Source: Closterium sp. Naga37s-1
Taxonomy: Eukaryota > Streptophyta > Zygnematophyceae > Desmidiales > Closteriaceae
Direction of reading: 5' to 3'
NCBI GenBank assembly: GCA_947471745.1
Contig: CANJKZ010000180.1
Location: 330,001-394,000 of the forward strand
DNA length: 64,000 bases
The notes under the pieces are model-generated. The model ran no database searches. It was given only the letters and a program-made list of their open reading frames with translations, and was not told the DNA's origin. Below are positions 1 to 12,300 of the stretch, piece by piece. Position 1 is the stretch's first letter; each line of letters opens with the position of its first letter. A program made the position numbers and the translations under genes.

Positions 1-724
1 CCTGAGAATGCTTCCCCAGGTTCTAACGTGCGCCACGGGAATGAGTACGGCCACGGTGAGCACGACGCGTTCAGCTTCTTGCGACGCCATCCTATATCGA
101 GACAGCTAGTCTCGATGCTCGGGTTTGAGAGGAGGTTGGATGCGCCACCTGTGGCGGGCAATGGAGGGGGTAAAAGGGAAGAAAATCGAAATTAAGTGGC
201 AACCGAGCGAATAGCGAACTTCAAAGTTTTTTCCTGGTCTTGACATATCCGCCAGCTGACTGTTACTACAGGCTGGAAAGAAAGGACGGGAGGAGCAGAA
301 AACACGCGGGGAAACGGGTTTAGGATGGCTGGAAGCGGATAACGAAGTGAGAATTTTAACATTCACATTTGTAGCAACTTGGAACACGCGAGGTATTTGA
401 AGAGTCCCTGGAGGGGTGCTGATGACTCGACCTCGTATCGCGAGACGCCGGTGGCGACCCGTCACTACCCTACCACTCCAGTAGGTGCAGCTACGAAACC
501 CGGTAATTCAAAGAGCGGAAATAAAATAATAATCTCGAGGCTAACGTAGTGGACTTACTACTTGGATTCGTTAGGTTGAGGCAGTCGACGAGACCATCGG
601 CGACACCAACTACGGCCACGACAGCGATTATAAATGTAACCCGAAAAGCAATCATGGCACTGAGAGGGCACGTGGCCCCTGAGTGAATGCGCACGCTGCG
701 GCGAGAAATGCGTCCACGGTCCAT
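1..724 (-). CDS. Secreted lectin-family protein, 5' end only (partial, runs off left edge)
   Basis: This is the 5' end of a paralog of the large gene at 48669-60207, in the same orientation. Exon 1 (724 down to 562) starts MDRGRISRR and contains a hydrophobic signal segment, MIAFRVTFIIAVVAVVG, then DGLVDCLNLTNPS. The donor is after 562 (GTAGTA) or 3 bases later (GTAAGT); both keep frame. Exon 2 begins at 148 after a CACAG acceptor and reads SGASNLLSNPSIETSCLD, then GWRRKKLNASC, and leaves the window at base 1. The paralog matches at GATC, ADGLVDC, NLTNPS, NLLSNPS and GWRRKKLNA, and has the same intron position and phase. What is seen implies secretion of a protein whose remaining domains lie to the left; if it mirrors its neighbour these would be lectin, EGF and LysM modules (inference). 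Confidence 0.7.
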
Positions 725-3700
725 CTGCTTACGAGTTTAGGAGGGAATGCATCTAGAGTAGAACACTAATAACATGATCCGACGGCTTTATCTGAAATAA
801 GCATTGGCGTGTGAGAGAAAATCCTGGACTTACACCTTCCCATTTGGAGTTTGGCATCAGGATGAGATTCTTGGGAGGGGCAGTCTGCGGAAGTCCATGT
901 ATAGAATCCATGGTGGTCTGAGGTGGAGCATACAGAGGATAGTACATCTCTGTATAGGGTTTTTTTCTTGCCCCGGGCAGCAATTTTGTTGGGCGGAGTC
1001 AGTTTTTTGTTGAACCATACCGCCGAATATATCTCAGCGGACAAGCGAGTCCGCCCAGGGGAGCTCGCTGCCCGCGGGCAAAACAAATAAACCCCAGAAG
1101 GGCATGCATCCGGTCAGGGAGGCATCAACCCTAAACACAGGGAGGCATGGATTTAGGGTTGATGCCTCCCTAGGATGGCATGCCATCCGATAGGGTTTTA
1201 GTTTTTTTCTGCCCGGGGCAGCATGTCGTCAAGTCGTCAGAGGGTCGTCAGGCTTGAGGAGCGATTGCGGCAATGTCAACCAGATACACCCTGTTTCGCG
1301 CCACACTGACATTCGCTGTATTGACATGCCGCCTATGCTGACATCAACGCGTCCAAAACGGTCCCAGAACACTGCATATAAGCACAATTTGCCGCACTCA
1401 ACCGTACGCGATAGCAATGTTCTGTCATAAAACGTTTTGTATCGTTCAAATGGACTGCATTTGCCCGCCACCTACCTGGGGTTCGGCTGCAAGCACCAGC
1501 CCGCAAAATCCAAGCGCACGTTCGCACTGTAGCCCGGGCTCCCGATTGTCAGAACGTTGAGAAACAGGGTGTACAGTGCTGTACCTGATTGAAGGCTAAG
1601 TCAACGAGGTACAGTTGTACTGCACAGCACACCAATTCAGTTGCAAGGCACCCCCGTTTCGAGCCGCATGATTCGAAACGTGCGGCTCTCTCTGGAAACA
1701 GCCTTGCTGCGGATTGGTTGGAAATATCGAATCCACGGCTCGAAAGCAGCACCCACCAATTCTGTTCACCCTCTGCGGTTCACTTGGTTTCCTCACGGTT
1801 CTCGCATTATCGTTTTGGAACACAAATTACGCATAGAAATTGTGATATTTTTAGCAGAACAAAATCTCATGGAGAGCTATTGCAGCAAAGGTTGCATCCC
1901 GTATGAGCAAGGCAAATATGAGCCTTCAGGCGGTCAAGAAGCTGTTTTTTTCGACGCCAATAGCTGAGTGGGGTAGGCTATTGGTGTTGACGAGGAAATG
2001 TCGTGCCCTCGCTTGGGTGAAGCTAACTTCATTGGTCGGCATGCTAGGTGTGCAACCGGCTAAGCTTCGTGGTTGGCACCGACTTGGAGGGTTAATTTGG
2101 CGAGTTTGGTTAGCCGACCAAAGTGAATTCGACCACAGTGAAGTAGACATCGGCGAATCTGGCCACCGCCCAGACGCTGGCCACCGCCCAGACGCTGGCC
2201 AATGAAAGTCGGCGGACAGCGTCGAGCCTCAGTGGTCGGTGACAGTGATCATCAACATGCCACTGACCCAACATCGTCGTCTGCGTCGGCTGGGCGGCCT
2301 CTTCTGGTCGACCAAGTGACCATCGGCGAAGTTCTGCAGGATGCACGAACTTCACCTCAAACGGTTTCGGCGAAAGTCGACCTGCGGGCAACTGTGCACG
2401 GTGTGGGCAATCGTCTGTTGAGCATACATGCGGCTGCAACGCCGACAGGCCGCCTTGATGTAACGCTGGCAAGACGTCGTCTTGAAGTGCTGGCACGTTG
2501 CCTTCCAGCTGCGTTCGCAACCCGCCTTCATGCTGCTTTGGAAGCTCTCTTGCTAGGTTTCTTGTCGTGTTGCATTGTGCTCCCGCTATAGCAAGTTGCT
2601 TTATCATAGTGTGTTTTTATCTCTTGTCTGAATAAAAACCTTGCCAAATTCACCTACGAACACAGCAAGTACTGAGAAGATTAGTGCTTGGATCACCTCC
2701 TACAAATCATGGCCTCCAATGTAGGTCACCTTCCACTGTAGAGCGATTCTCTACCATCAAGAACAGGGAAGCTGAAGGTTAAGGAGTGTAATAGTGTGTC
2801 GCATGGTGTTTAGGTCCTTCCTGTCTGTACCATGCTGGAGTGTAAGGATTGTTTTTTCGACGGCCTCAACTGCACACGGAAGCAGCAGAACTTCAAGGCA
2901 TGGCTAAAGCGGACAAGACAAATGGTATGTCTCATAGGTACGAGGATTTTGGAGGATCACACATTTTGGACACAGCTGCAAGCGCACTCTGCTGTAGCGC
3001 AGCCATAGCTCGGGGGGTGGCGATTGTTGCCTTCATCGGCAAGGTGAAATTGATGGGGGCTGTTAAGAACGGGTCGGGCTGCCGGTGTCCGTGGTCCGGA
3101 GAGACCTAGAGACTGTGTTGGTGGCGACTTAATTCCCCGCAAGTGCGATGGCATGCGGTGGTTTCTTCGTTGGTACTTAACAAACGTTCGTTTCCTTGTT
3201 GTTGAGCAATGGTCACTGCATGTTGCCAGTGAACTTAAATTTGGTGGGACACAGCGCTAGACTCTGGGATTGGATCAGGAGGGGAGAATGGCATGCTAAC
3301 GCTCAATATATGTGACGCGTTTCGAACTCACCATCCTAGATGGAAAAACGTCACCTTCCATTCCAGGGCAGCAGGGACGAGCTTGCGTATCGACATAATA
3401 TTGGTGCCGCAATTGCTGGTCCACTGAGTTCGGGACGTGCGGGACGTGGCACTTCAAAAGTGCATCTCGGACCACTGTTTCGCTGTCAAAATGGTGCTCT
3501 GTACGGAGGGGAGATGAGCTTTCGGCCTGGGTCTTATAACGGTCAGCCTCTCATGTTGCGCAGTGAGGAGTCAGAGCATTGGCTACGCACATAGCGTGGA
3601 AAAAACAAGGGAAAATAGGGTGATTTCAAACCATAGTCAGGTCCTTGGGGGTTGGGCTGAAGGTGTTCACGGTGGAAAAGTGCAAGTGGGCCGTATCCAC

Positions 3701-4879
3701 AATGTTACACATGGAAGGGAAGGTCGTGGCTCTGAAGCAGAAGGTTCTGAGGCGAAGGTGTAGCTGGTGAGGTTTAGGGCAAAGCTGTAGAGTGAGGTTA
3801 AAGGCGCAGGCAAGGATAAAGGCAAAGCTTAACGGCAAGGTTCCATCTGGGCGCCTGTAGGGAACGATTAAAGAGAGGAAAGCGCACAAGACTTTAGAAG
3901 GTGAACTTTTCGGGAGAGAAACATGCAGGAATGAAAGAGGCATTGAAAGAAGAGTCTGGATTCTATCTTATAGTTACGCGGGGCTATTTGTAGCCAAGCC
4001 GCATGTTGTAGGATCTCCGCACGAGTTTACGTTGGACAGGAGGTTCGTGCCGGAGGATGTAGCTGCTCTCCTTGGGAGGAGGCAAAAGTCAAGCGGGCGT
4101 TGGAAGAGCTGGGTGCCCGAGAAGATGTCCAGGGCGGACGGCCTGCCAAAGGAGCTGCTGGAGATGCAATGGGATCGTATGGGTGAGCAAATGATGGCGT
4201 TCATGAAGAAGTTTGAGTGGTTGGTGCTGATGACGGTGCAGGTGACGACGGTGGTAGTGGTGCTGCTAAACTACAAGCCAATCATCCTGTCAAGCACAGG
4301 TTGGATAGAAAAGGTGAAGCATTGCGAAGGTGCTATAAAATAGAGTGAAGCAGTTTGGTTTCGACCTGGAAGGTGCCTAGCAGGTGCTGTAGTAGTAGCC
4401 GTTGGCGCGACTGATGTTGCGGCCCAAGAGGATTGGTTGTTTTGCTGGTAGACTTTGGTAAGCCGTTTGATTTGAGTATCCATCATTATCAAATTCTGCA
4501 GTGTATAAGGTTATCTGAGATGTATGTGAAGTGGGCTGAGGGGCTGCACCACGGGGTGGGCAACAAGAAGCTTTAAATATGGGTGGCTCGCTGAGGGGTT
4601 AGGAGTTCAGACCGGGGTGAGAAAGGGTTGTCCACTTGAGGAGATTCACTCTACAATGGTACGAGATAGACTATGGGGTTGGCACAAGTTGTGATTGTGA
4701 TCGTAACTTTGCCTGCATTCTCTAGCACTTGCACATTCACGGGAAGAATTGGCAAGAGTTTCACTAGTAGGCAAGTTGGTCGACCACTAGCACAACAAGG
4801 TCGACATATGCCAGCGTTTCGTAAAGGGACCTCACCGGCGTTGCAGAAAGGCGACATGCCAACAGAGTAAGTCTACGGC
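725..4879. other. Intergenic region, no gene recognised
   Basis: Short open frames here show no family motif, no codon-periodic conservation that I can judge by eye, and no clear exon pattern. The stretch contains a hairpin repeat near 1116-1171 and a pair of related GCCCCGGGC-containing direct repeats. A 103-codon frame at 4032-4343 starting MDRRFVPEDVAALL was considered but has no recognisable relative. I see nothing else to annotate. Confidence 0.4.
954..1225. repeat. Direct repeats flanking a 20-bp perfect inverted repeat
   Basis: A perfect 20-bp inverted repeat lies at 1116-1135 and 1152-1171 (AGGGAGGCATCAACCCTAAA and its complement) with a 16-base loop. It is bracketed by two similar direct repeats, at about 954-981 and 1191-1223, each reading TAGGGTTTT, a T run, then a GC palindrome (GCCCCGGGC or GCCCGGGGC) and AGCA. 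It could be a small foldback element; no coding capacity is seen. Confidence 0.45.
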
Positions 4880-5600
4880 CAGCCAACGCTGCACCAAGGC
4901 GCCAACGCTACGGTAGAGCAGTCTGCCAGCGTTGCATCCGCAGGTGACAGTAGCGCAACTGCGCACCCACTTTGCAGATGCGTAGCGACGGTCGAGCACG
5001 TTGTCTACCGTCGCGCGGGTCCCAGGTCGGCCACGTGCCGACCGTTGCGCCAGATGCTCCATGTCGACCTCGGGATACCAGCCCGAGGTCGCCCTCGCCA
5101 TTGCAACCTCGACGAGCCTCGCCTCCCTCTGCGGAACCTCGTCGAGGTTACCTGGTCGACCCGGTCGACCACCCATCGCCCTGGTCGACGACCTCCCTCG
5201 TCGACCACTGCTCTCGTCGAGGACCATCCTGGTTGCTGCTGTCGAACTCTCATCTTCGACGGCCTCGTCGAGAGCCCCGCGCAAGTCGACGACCACCTTC
5301 GTCGACCACGCCCGAGGCAGGTCGACTGAACCCCTTCGTCAACCATGCCAGTCGAACTGTGCTGCCGGCTTCCCATCGTCGGCAGCTCCACAACAGTCTT
5401 CTGCATATCGACCTCTGAGGATGGTCGACCGCACCTCCCGCGCACCCGACCACTCCGTCAGCTTCGCCCAAGCGAGGGCAGGGCCAACACCCTATTCTCG
5501 TCAACACTACTGTCACCGTCTCTCTTCCTCTATGCGGTGGAACCCTTTTGCCAAGAGGCACAACGGCGACAGTTATGAATCAACATTCAAATCCCCGAGA
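4880..5600 (-). mobile_element. Relic of F-family copia leader or LTR (antisense)
   Basis: Read on the minus strand, about 5440-5520 matches the leader of element F at about 38287-38350: both share a segment reading GTGTTGGCC, CCTCGCTTGGGC and then a GACT/GGTCGG block. The rest is extremely rich in GTCGAC/TCGAC, as is the F coding region. No open frame with retroelement motifs is present, so this looks like a truncated leader or LTR fragment. Long overlapping frames on both strands here are by-products of GC-rich, TCGA-repetitive sequence. Confidence 0.5.
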
Positions 5601-7119
5601 ATCTAGGCTGCGCAGATGACACCACGCTGTTGATTGAAGCGGCATCGGGGGCTCGATGGGGAAGGAGAGAGCATCGGACAGCAAACCGTCTTCCATGGCT
5701 TTGGCTCTATCAATTAAGAACCAATGGGATGCGGAGAAGGAGCGGATATTATGAACAATGATATTTTGCTGAAAAGGAGATGTCCATTAGGGAGGTAGGA
5801 GGGCTCGAATGTTTGTGCGGACTTTTCGTAGGAGATATAGCAATGAAGTGGGTGGATGGCATGGGAACCGTCATGATTGCCGCAATAATCAGCGTTGGTT
5901 TGACGCATTGTCCATATAAGAGCACCATCACATAATTGGGTCTTGCGAAGAATCTAAAAACTTTTGTGAAATCTTACTCGGAAAAAATCCCGGTTTTCCT
6001 TGTGGGAGGGAGGGAGGGATGAAAGAGGAATGAGGAAGGAAGGAAGGAGGGAGGGAGGGAGGGAGGGGGGGAGGGAGGGAGGGAGGGAGGGAGGGAGGGA
6101 GGGAGATAGGTCGTCAGGGCTTCAATAACCCTCACCACTCTTGGCGGTACGAAACCTTCCTAGCACCTGCACACAACCTTCCATCCGCATCTTATCGCAA
6201 ACTTGCTACCTGTATCGGCATTGGAGAGGGTGGTGCATGCGTCAGGCGTGGAATTTGCCGATAATTATATATTTTGATTGAATTTCTCAAAGATCGGCGA
6301 GCCCATATCACATGCTTTCATATTGTCCTAATGAGGCTATTCAGGTGCAATCCATTTTCTACACATGATTTACTATTAGATCGTACTAGCAAAATCTCCC
6401 TGTTTATCAAAATTTGATTATAAATAACTCAAACAACGTTATTTACAATGCATTGTTTTACAGGGCAGCGCGATAACGCCAGTTGTATGTCATTGATGCA
6501 AGAGTGTAGTCGAAGGAAATTATATACATCTCTTGATAAACGCGAAGAAAACCTAGGACATTTTAGCTGCCCAATCTTAAGATCCGATGGTTGTAACTTG
6601 CTAACGCATTAGATTTTTTTTCAAGCGATGTCGACGCTTACTTAGGAGCTCTATTTCATCACCATGGCTACAACAATCTTGGTGGCGAATCATTAGAAGT
6701 ATTTGTTATTTGGAATGCAACAGAGTAATGATTAAACATGGTAGTGTAAATCTAAATGATATTCGCCAAAAGATTGGTTGATTAAGATACCAATTATGTT
6801 GAGATTTCTAACATTTTCTCGATGAAGATGTCGATTGTTGGGGCTACTTCCACATGTTTCATGGCCATCAAACGTTGCCAATCCACTTTGCCTTCCCACT
6901 TTGCTTGTAACTATGCTATGCTATACAAGCGAGGCTCGGGGGGGGACTATTCCCGAAGTGTAGACCTACTTTCGATGCAAGGTCTGGCGATAGGTTAGCA
7001 CGCGGTGTAACAAACATTGGTGGCTGGTAGCGGGCGAAGAAAGGTTGAGGCCCACTGCAGTGTTGTTCCCCATGGGGTGAGATGCAACGAAAGTAAATGA
7101 ACATTTCTTTACATATATT
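5601..7119. other. AT-richer intergenic region, no gene recognised
   Basis: It contains a purine GGGA/GGAA microsatellite at about 6003-6108, then AT-rich DNA with frequent stops in all frames. The right end (ATATT) is one copy of the target-site duplication made by element D. Confidence 0.5.
6003..6108. repeat. (GGGA)n-type polypurine microsatellite
   Basis: Long run of GGGA/GGAA units on the plus strand, with one interruption around 6022-6035 and a short G-only block near 6065. Confidence 0.9.
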
Positions 7120-7242
7120 TGTCAGAATCTAGACGAAGGAATGAATGCATTGAGTAAGAAGTTGGTACAAGTACTAAACCTAATTGGCTTGTACCCCTTA
7201 TGGGCTACCCCACTACAGTCTACATATTATAATATTTTAACA
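7120..7242 (-). repeat. Element D 3' LTR
   Basis: 123-bp LTR. It shares TGTCAGAATCTAGACGAAGG and the following 60 bases with the right-hand copy at 16391, but lacks the approximately 177-bp insertion found there. Confidence 0.85.
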
Positions 7243-7447
7243 CACCCCCATAGGCAAAGTGGGGGAGAACAAGGAGTCACAAGACCAGTCAAGAAAAGCA
7301 AAGCAAGCCCAGGTTGGATCACAAAGTCACCACACACTCTGAGCACAAGCAAATGGTCAATGGTCACAAGGCCAGTTCACATGGCGAGTTATATAAATGA
7401 GAACAAACAGTAAAGTGATCACAACCTAGCAAGTATAAGCATGCAGG

Positions 7448-7494
7448 AATATATATATATATATGTATATATATGTATATATATGTATATAGAT
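7448..7494. repeat. (AT)n/ATGT microsatellite
   Basis: Alternating AT with periodic GTAT in the 3' untranslated region of element D. Confidence 0.85.
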
Positions 7495-7756
7495 CACAGT
7501 GTCAAATAAGCTAAAGGTAGTTAGGCTTAGGAGCCATGGCTAGAGTAGCTTAGGAGCTTAGGTTTGGGGTTGAACAGGGATGTCGAGAGAGTTCCAAGGA
7601 GAAAGGGTGTTCAATAAAGAGAGAAGGTACAAGGATATAGGCAAAGCAAGCAAGGTGCACCACCAAACAATGTAACACTACACTAACTACTACTACAAGC
7701 AGGTAATATAAGAAATATATTTCAACACATAGTACAAGCTAAGTCACGCAGTGAGC

Positions 7757-9353
7757 TGTGAAGATAAGCAGTAGAAGAAGGCGCCATAGCTAGGAAAGCC
7801 CTAGCTAGGCAAGAAACAGTTTAGGCAAAGAAGGAGGAGTTGCACTAGCAATAATGAGGATACAAATAGCAAACCCTAGAAGGGTTGTACTCGCTATAGA
7901 GCACCCCACTACAGGCTAGAGCATAATATTCTGACACACCCCCATAGCCAAAGTGGGGTGTAATCAGCAGAGCAAGCAAAGCAGAACAAGCTCAGGGTGG
8001 ATCACAATGTCACCACACATTCTGAGCACAAGTTCAGGAAGCAATAGTTTAAAGTTCACAATTATGAGCAAAGCTAGTGGTAGTCACAACGGGCAAGTGA
8101 GGAGGAGGAGGGACAGTGAGAGGAGAGGAGATAGGAGGCGACGGCTGAAGCTGCAGACACACGGGCAACAGGAGGCACACTGGCACAGCGGCTACCGGAA
8201 CAGCGCTCCGGACTACTGGAGTAACTGGCCCCGCGGCTAAAAGTAGCGGCAGACGAGCAACGGACCCACGGGCGACTGGCACAGGTGGCTACGACTGGGC
8301 TACCGGAGCAACTCCCTGGACTACAGGTGCTGCTGGCGACACGACGGCAACCTCCGTTCAACCTCCCCCAAACAGTACCACCCCCCCTGACACACACCCC
8401 CTGCTTCACCCCTAGCTCCACTCCCCCTTCACCCTCCCTTAGTACCACTCCGACGGCTCCAACAGGTCCACCCCCCCTCAGCGGCAGCTGCAGCACAGGG
8501 AGACGGAGGAGGAGGAGGAGCAGGGAACGGCACACAGAAGCTGCACCCCCATACTCCCCACCCCCAAACCCTAATCCAGGAGAACGGGCAGAAGGAGGGG
8601 TGGGGCGCCTTCAGAAGCACGGGGGACAGCGGGGAGGACAGGGGCAGCGAAGAACGGGCCGCCCACGGGCCTGGCACAGCCTCCCGAACCGCGCGCAGGC
8701 GGCCCGAGCCGCGCGCGGGCCTGGCGCAGCCCGTACGGGCCGCGCGCGGGCCTGGCGCAGCCCGTACGGGCCGCGCGCGGGCCTGGCGCAGCCCGTACGG
8801 GCCGAACGCGGGCCTGGCGCAGCCCGTACGGGCCGCGCGCCGGCTGTACGGGCCGCGCGCAGGCCACGACGGGCGACGGGGGGCGACGCGCGGGTCCCCG
8901 TCGCCCGTCGTAGCGCCTCCTGGGGGCGACGCGCCGAGTGACGGGGCAGAAACCCGTCGCGCGCCTCGGGGCGCACGGCGGGCAGAAAACCGCCGCGCGC
9001 CTCGGGACGCACGGCGGGCAGAAAACCGCCGCGCGCCTCGGGGCGCACGGCGGGCTGAAAAACCCTAATTTCGACGCCGCGCACCACGGGGCGCGCGGCG
9101 GACAGGGAGTAGCAGTAGCAGCGGAAGCAGTGAGGTGGGGCCCACAGGCCAGGAGCATATCGCTCTGATACCATGTGAAGATAAGCAGTAGAAGAAGGCG
9201 CCATAGCTAGGAAAGCCCTAGCTAGGCAAGAAACAGTTTAGGCAAAGAAGGAGGAGTTGCACTAGCAAGAATGAGGATACAAATAGCAAACCCTAGAAGG
9301 GTTGTACTCGCTATAGAGCACCCCACTACAGGCTAGAGCATAATATTCTGACA
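7757..9353 (-). mobile_element. Element C: non-autonomous LTR retrotransposon nested in D
   Basis: Two 180-bp LTRs (7757-7936 and 9174-9353) start TGTGAAGATAAG in plus orientation and end TTCTGACA. They are flanked by the duplication TGAGC (7752-7756 and 9354-9358). The internal 1.24 kb has no gag or pol motif. It contains a GC-rich leader with repeats of CGCGCGGGCCTGGCGCAG and GCACGGCGGGC, a primer-like site TGGTATCAGAGCG (minus, ending at 9173), and a 3' tail with GTGATCCACCCTGAGC. It is the same family as element B, in reverse orientation. Removing C restores the end of D's pol frame as SSHLLTA and stop. Confidence 0.92.
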
Positions 9354-9358
9354 TGAGC

Positions 9359-12300
9359 AAGTGAGACGAAGCAGGCAGAAGGCCTAAAGCAGTATAAAAA
9401 CGCTGATGATCACCAGATTGATGTGCCTTGGTGAATATATCAGCAGTGTTGGCCCGAGTGGCCACGTAAGCAAGACGAAGCTGACCATGCTGCTGCAACT
9501 CTCGAGCAAGGAAGTAACGCAGAGCGATGTGCTTCGTCCTGTGCTCCAGTTTGTGCTCTTGACACAAGGCAATCATGGCCTTGTTGTCTACGTACAGAAC
9601 TAAAGGAGAACGAGGCGGCTCTCTCAAGTCGGTCAGCAGGTAGGTGAGCCAGCGTAACTCCTGTGTAGCCATGGCCCCTGCGTAGATCTCAGCCTCACAT
9701 TTAGAACTGAGAAAAGAAGACGAGCAGGTAGACCGCCAAGAAACAGAGCCGGAGCTAAGGCTGAAAGTGTAACCCTGTGACGACCGCTGCGTAGCCAAGT
9801 CGTCGACCCACGAAGCGTTTGCGTGTCAAGTGAGGATAACTGGGCCCCGTCCTCCAAGCACGAGCCCCAGGCCCAATGTACTACACAAGTAGCGCAACAC
9901 CCTCTTAGCGGCCTCCCAGTGCTCTGGTCGGTGTCTCCCGGGCGCAACGTAGCGTGCCTGGATGCTAAGAGGGTAGGCAAGGTCAGGTCGAGTGCAGGTC
10001 ATCAGGTACATGAGGCATCCCACAAGCTTTGGATACGGGCCACTTGGCTCTACGAACTCGTCCAAAGGTGGATCTGAGAGCGAGTGACCTGTAGGCAGAG
10101 GAGTGGAGTGTGGCGAGGAGAACCGGAAGCCGAAACGCTGAAGGACCTGCTCCACCATGTGTGATTGAGTCAGGGTGATGGTGCGCCGTGCTCTGTCCCG
10201 GGTGATCTGCAAGCCAAGATAGGTGCGCAGCTCACCCAGGTCTGTGCACGTGTGTCTCTTCTGCAGCTCCGACTTCACAAGGGCTAGTGCCTCAGTGTCA
10301 GCAGTGGCAAAAACCAAGTCGTCGACATACACAAGGTTGTAGAACGACGGCAGCGAAGTGTCAGTGCGCAGAAACAGCGGCGGGTCAGTAGTCGAAGGAG
10401 AAAACCCAAGAGCCGCAAGTGTCGTCCTCAGTGTGTCGTGCCACTCACGAGGCGTCTGGCAGAGACCGTAGACTGGTCGCCGAAGGCTCCACTAGGTACC
10501 CTCAGGAAACGACCCAATGAAGCCACGAGGACGGCGCAGCCAGATCTCGTCGTGCAGAGTGCCCTGTAAGAAAGCTGTGCTGAAGTCAAGAGAGTGAAGC
10601 TCGTAGTTACGTTGAGCAGCGACATGCAGCAGCACCCGAAGAGTGGTCATCTTCGGGGTAGGGGAGAAGGTCTGGAAGAAGTCAACTCCCTGTCGCTGAC
10701 TAAAGCCTCGTGCCATGTAACGAGCGGAGATCCCGGCGGCTGCTGCACCCTGAAAATCCACGTGCCATTGACTATGTTCGCCCCAGGAGGGGGAACTGCG
10801 TTGACCTAAGTGCCTGTGGACTTCCAGGATGGCATATCTGCGTCCATGGCTATCTGCCACTGAGAGGAGTAGGGACCCTCTATCGCCTCTGCGTAAGAGC
10901 GCGGGGTCGGGATGTCTAAAGCATCCGGGTCTCCCTCAGGTGCAAGCAGCATGAACACGAGATGAGGTACAGCAGCTGCAAGACACTCAAAGTCCTCCTG
11001 CCTGTCCTCAAGGACGTCTGTGCCAAGAGCACACTCACCCCCGATGGACGAAGGACAGACAGACTCATACTCAACAACAAGACTAGCGGCGTAGTCAAGA
11101 CGATGGGCGGCAGCAAAGTCAAAAAGCTCAGCAGCAAGGGCAGACGCAGTAGTGGACTCAAACGAAGGGTCAGTGACAATAGTGACTAGAAGACATGTAA
11201 TAGTAGGACTGGCAGCACGAACTAAGTCAGACTCAATGTCCGGACCGCCAGGAAGGGAGGACGTAGGAGGAGATGGCAGGGGAACTCTCAGTGGAACAGA
11301 GGAAGGACGAATTGTCATCAGGTGATTGCCGGGAACAGGAGGAGGACGCGGACGCGGGACATGACTGCCAGTGCGACCAGCGCGAACAGGCGAGGCAGGG
11401 CGAGACGCAAGCTTACGACACTCTGTAAGAGAGTCTGTTTGATCAGTGTAAGGAGAAGGAGCAGGCAGTGGGGAGGCTGGCTGTAACTGTGGCTGCGACT
11501 TGTCAGGCGGTGGACACAGTAGAGGTGGAGTAAGATCAGTAGAAGATGGGAGACCAAGAACCTGGCGAAGGAGTGGAACGAAGTACGGTCGCGGCCGCAC
11601 AGTGCCTTCAGCACCAGTACCGACAGCTCCAGCACCCCCAGCGCCAGCACCTCCAGCTGCAGGCTCTCCAGCTCCAGTACCTGCAACACCACCAGCTCTA
11701 GTAGCTCCAGGACCTCCAGCACCTCTAGCACCTCCAGTAGCAGCAGCACCACCAGCTCCGGCAACTCCAGTACCTCCAGGACGAGCACCTCCGGGACCAG
11801 CAGCTCCAGCACCTCCATTACCTCCAGCTCCAGCAGGACTGCCAGCATCAGCAGCACCAACTCCAGCAGCTCTAGTACCTCCAGTACGAGCACCTCTAGG
11901 ACTTGCAGCTCTAGCACCTCCAGCACCTCCAGCACCTCCAGCAGCAGCACCACCACCAACTCCGACAGCTCTAGTACCTCCAGCACGAGCACCTCCAGGA
12001 CCAGCAGCTCCATTACCTCCGGTACCTCCAACTCTAGCAGCCCCAGCAGCACCAGCACCTCCAGCTCCAGTGCCTCCAGCGGCCGTGTCTCTTGCGGCAG
12101 GGCCCCCCAGCTCCAGCAGCGCCACTCCAAAGACGGGTGCGCCGAGCAAACCACTCGCGCAGTAGACAGAGAGGCTCCCGCCGTGACGAGACACCCGTAG
12201 GACCTCCAACAGACACAGTACCTATAGGCTCAGCACCCCCAGACTCGGAATCCCCAAGCTCCGCACGCTAAGGCTCAACACCCCCAAGCTCCGCACCCCC

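Noticed and set aside
4032-4343. 103-codon frame starting MDRRFVPEDVAALL
   Set aside because: Looks protein-like over part of its length but has no recognisable domain, exon partner or regulatory context.
8285-9204. Long Pro/Arg/Ala-rich frames on both strands inside element C (and the same at 25083-25987)
   Set aside because: Overlapping frames on both strands of GC-rich minisatellite leader with no gag or pol motifs; a by-product of low stop-codon density.
11500-12165. 221-codon plus-strand PAPPAP frame and 278-codon minus frame over 11318-12154
   Set aside because: Alternative readings of the repetitive Gly/Ala linker between integrase and RT of element D.
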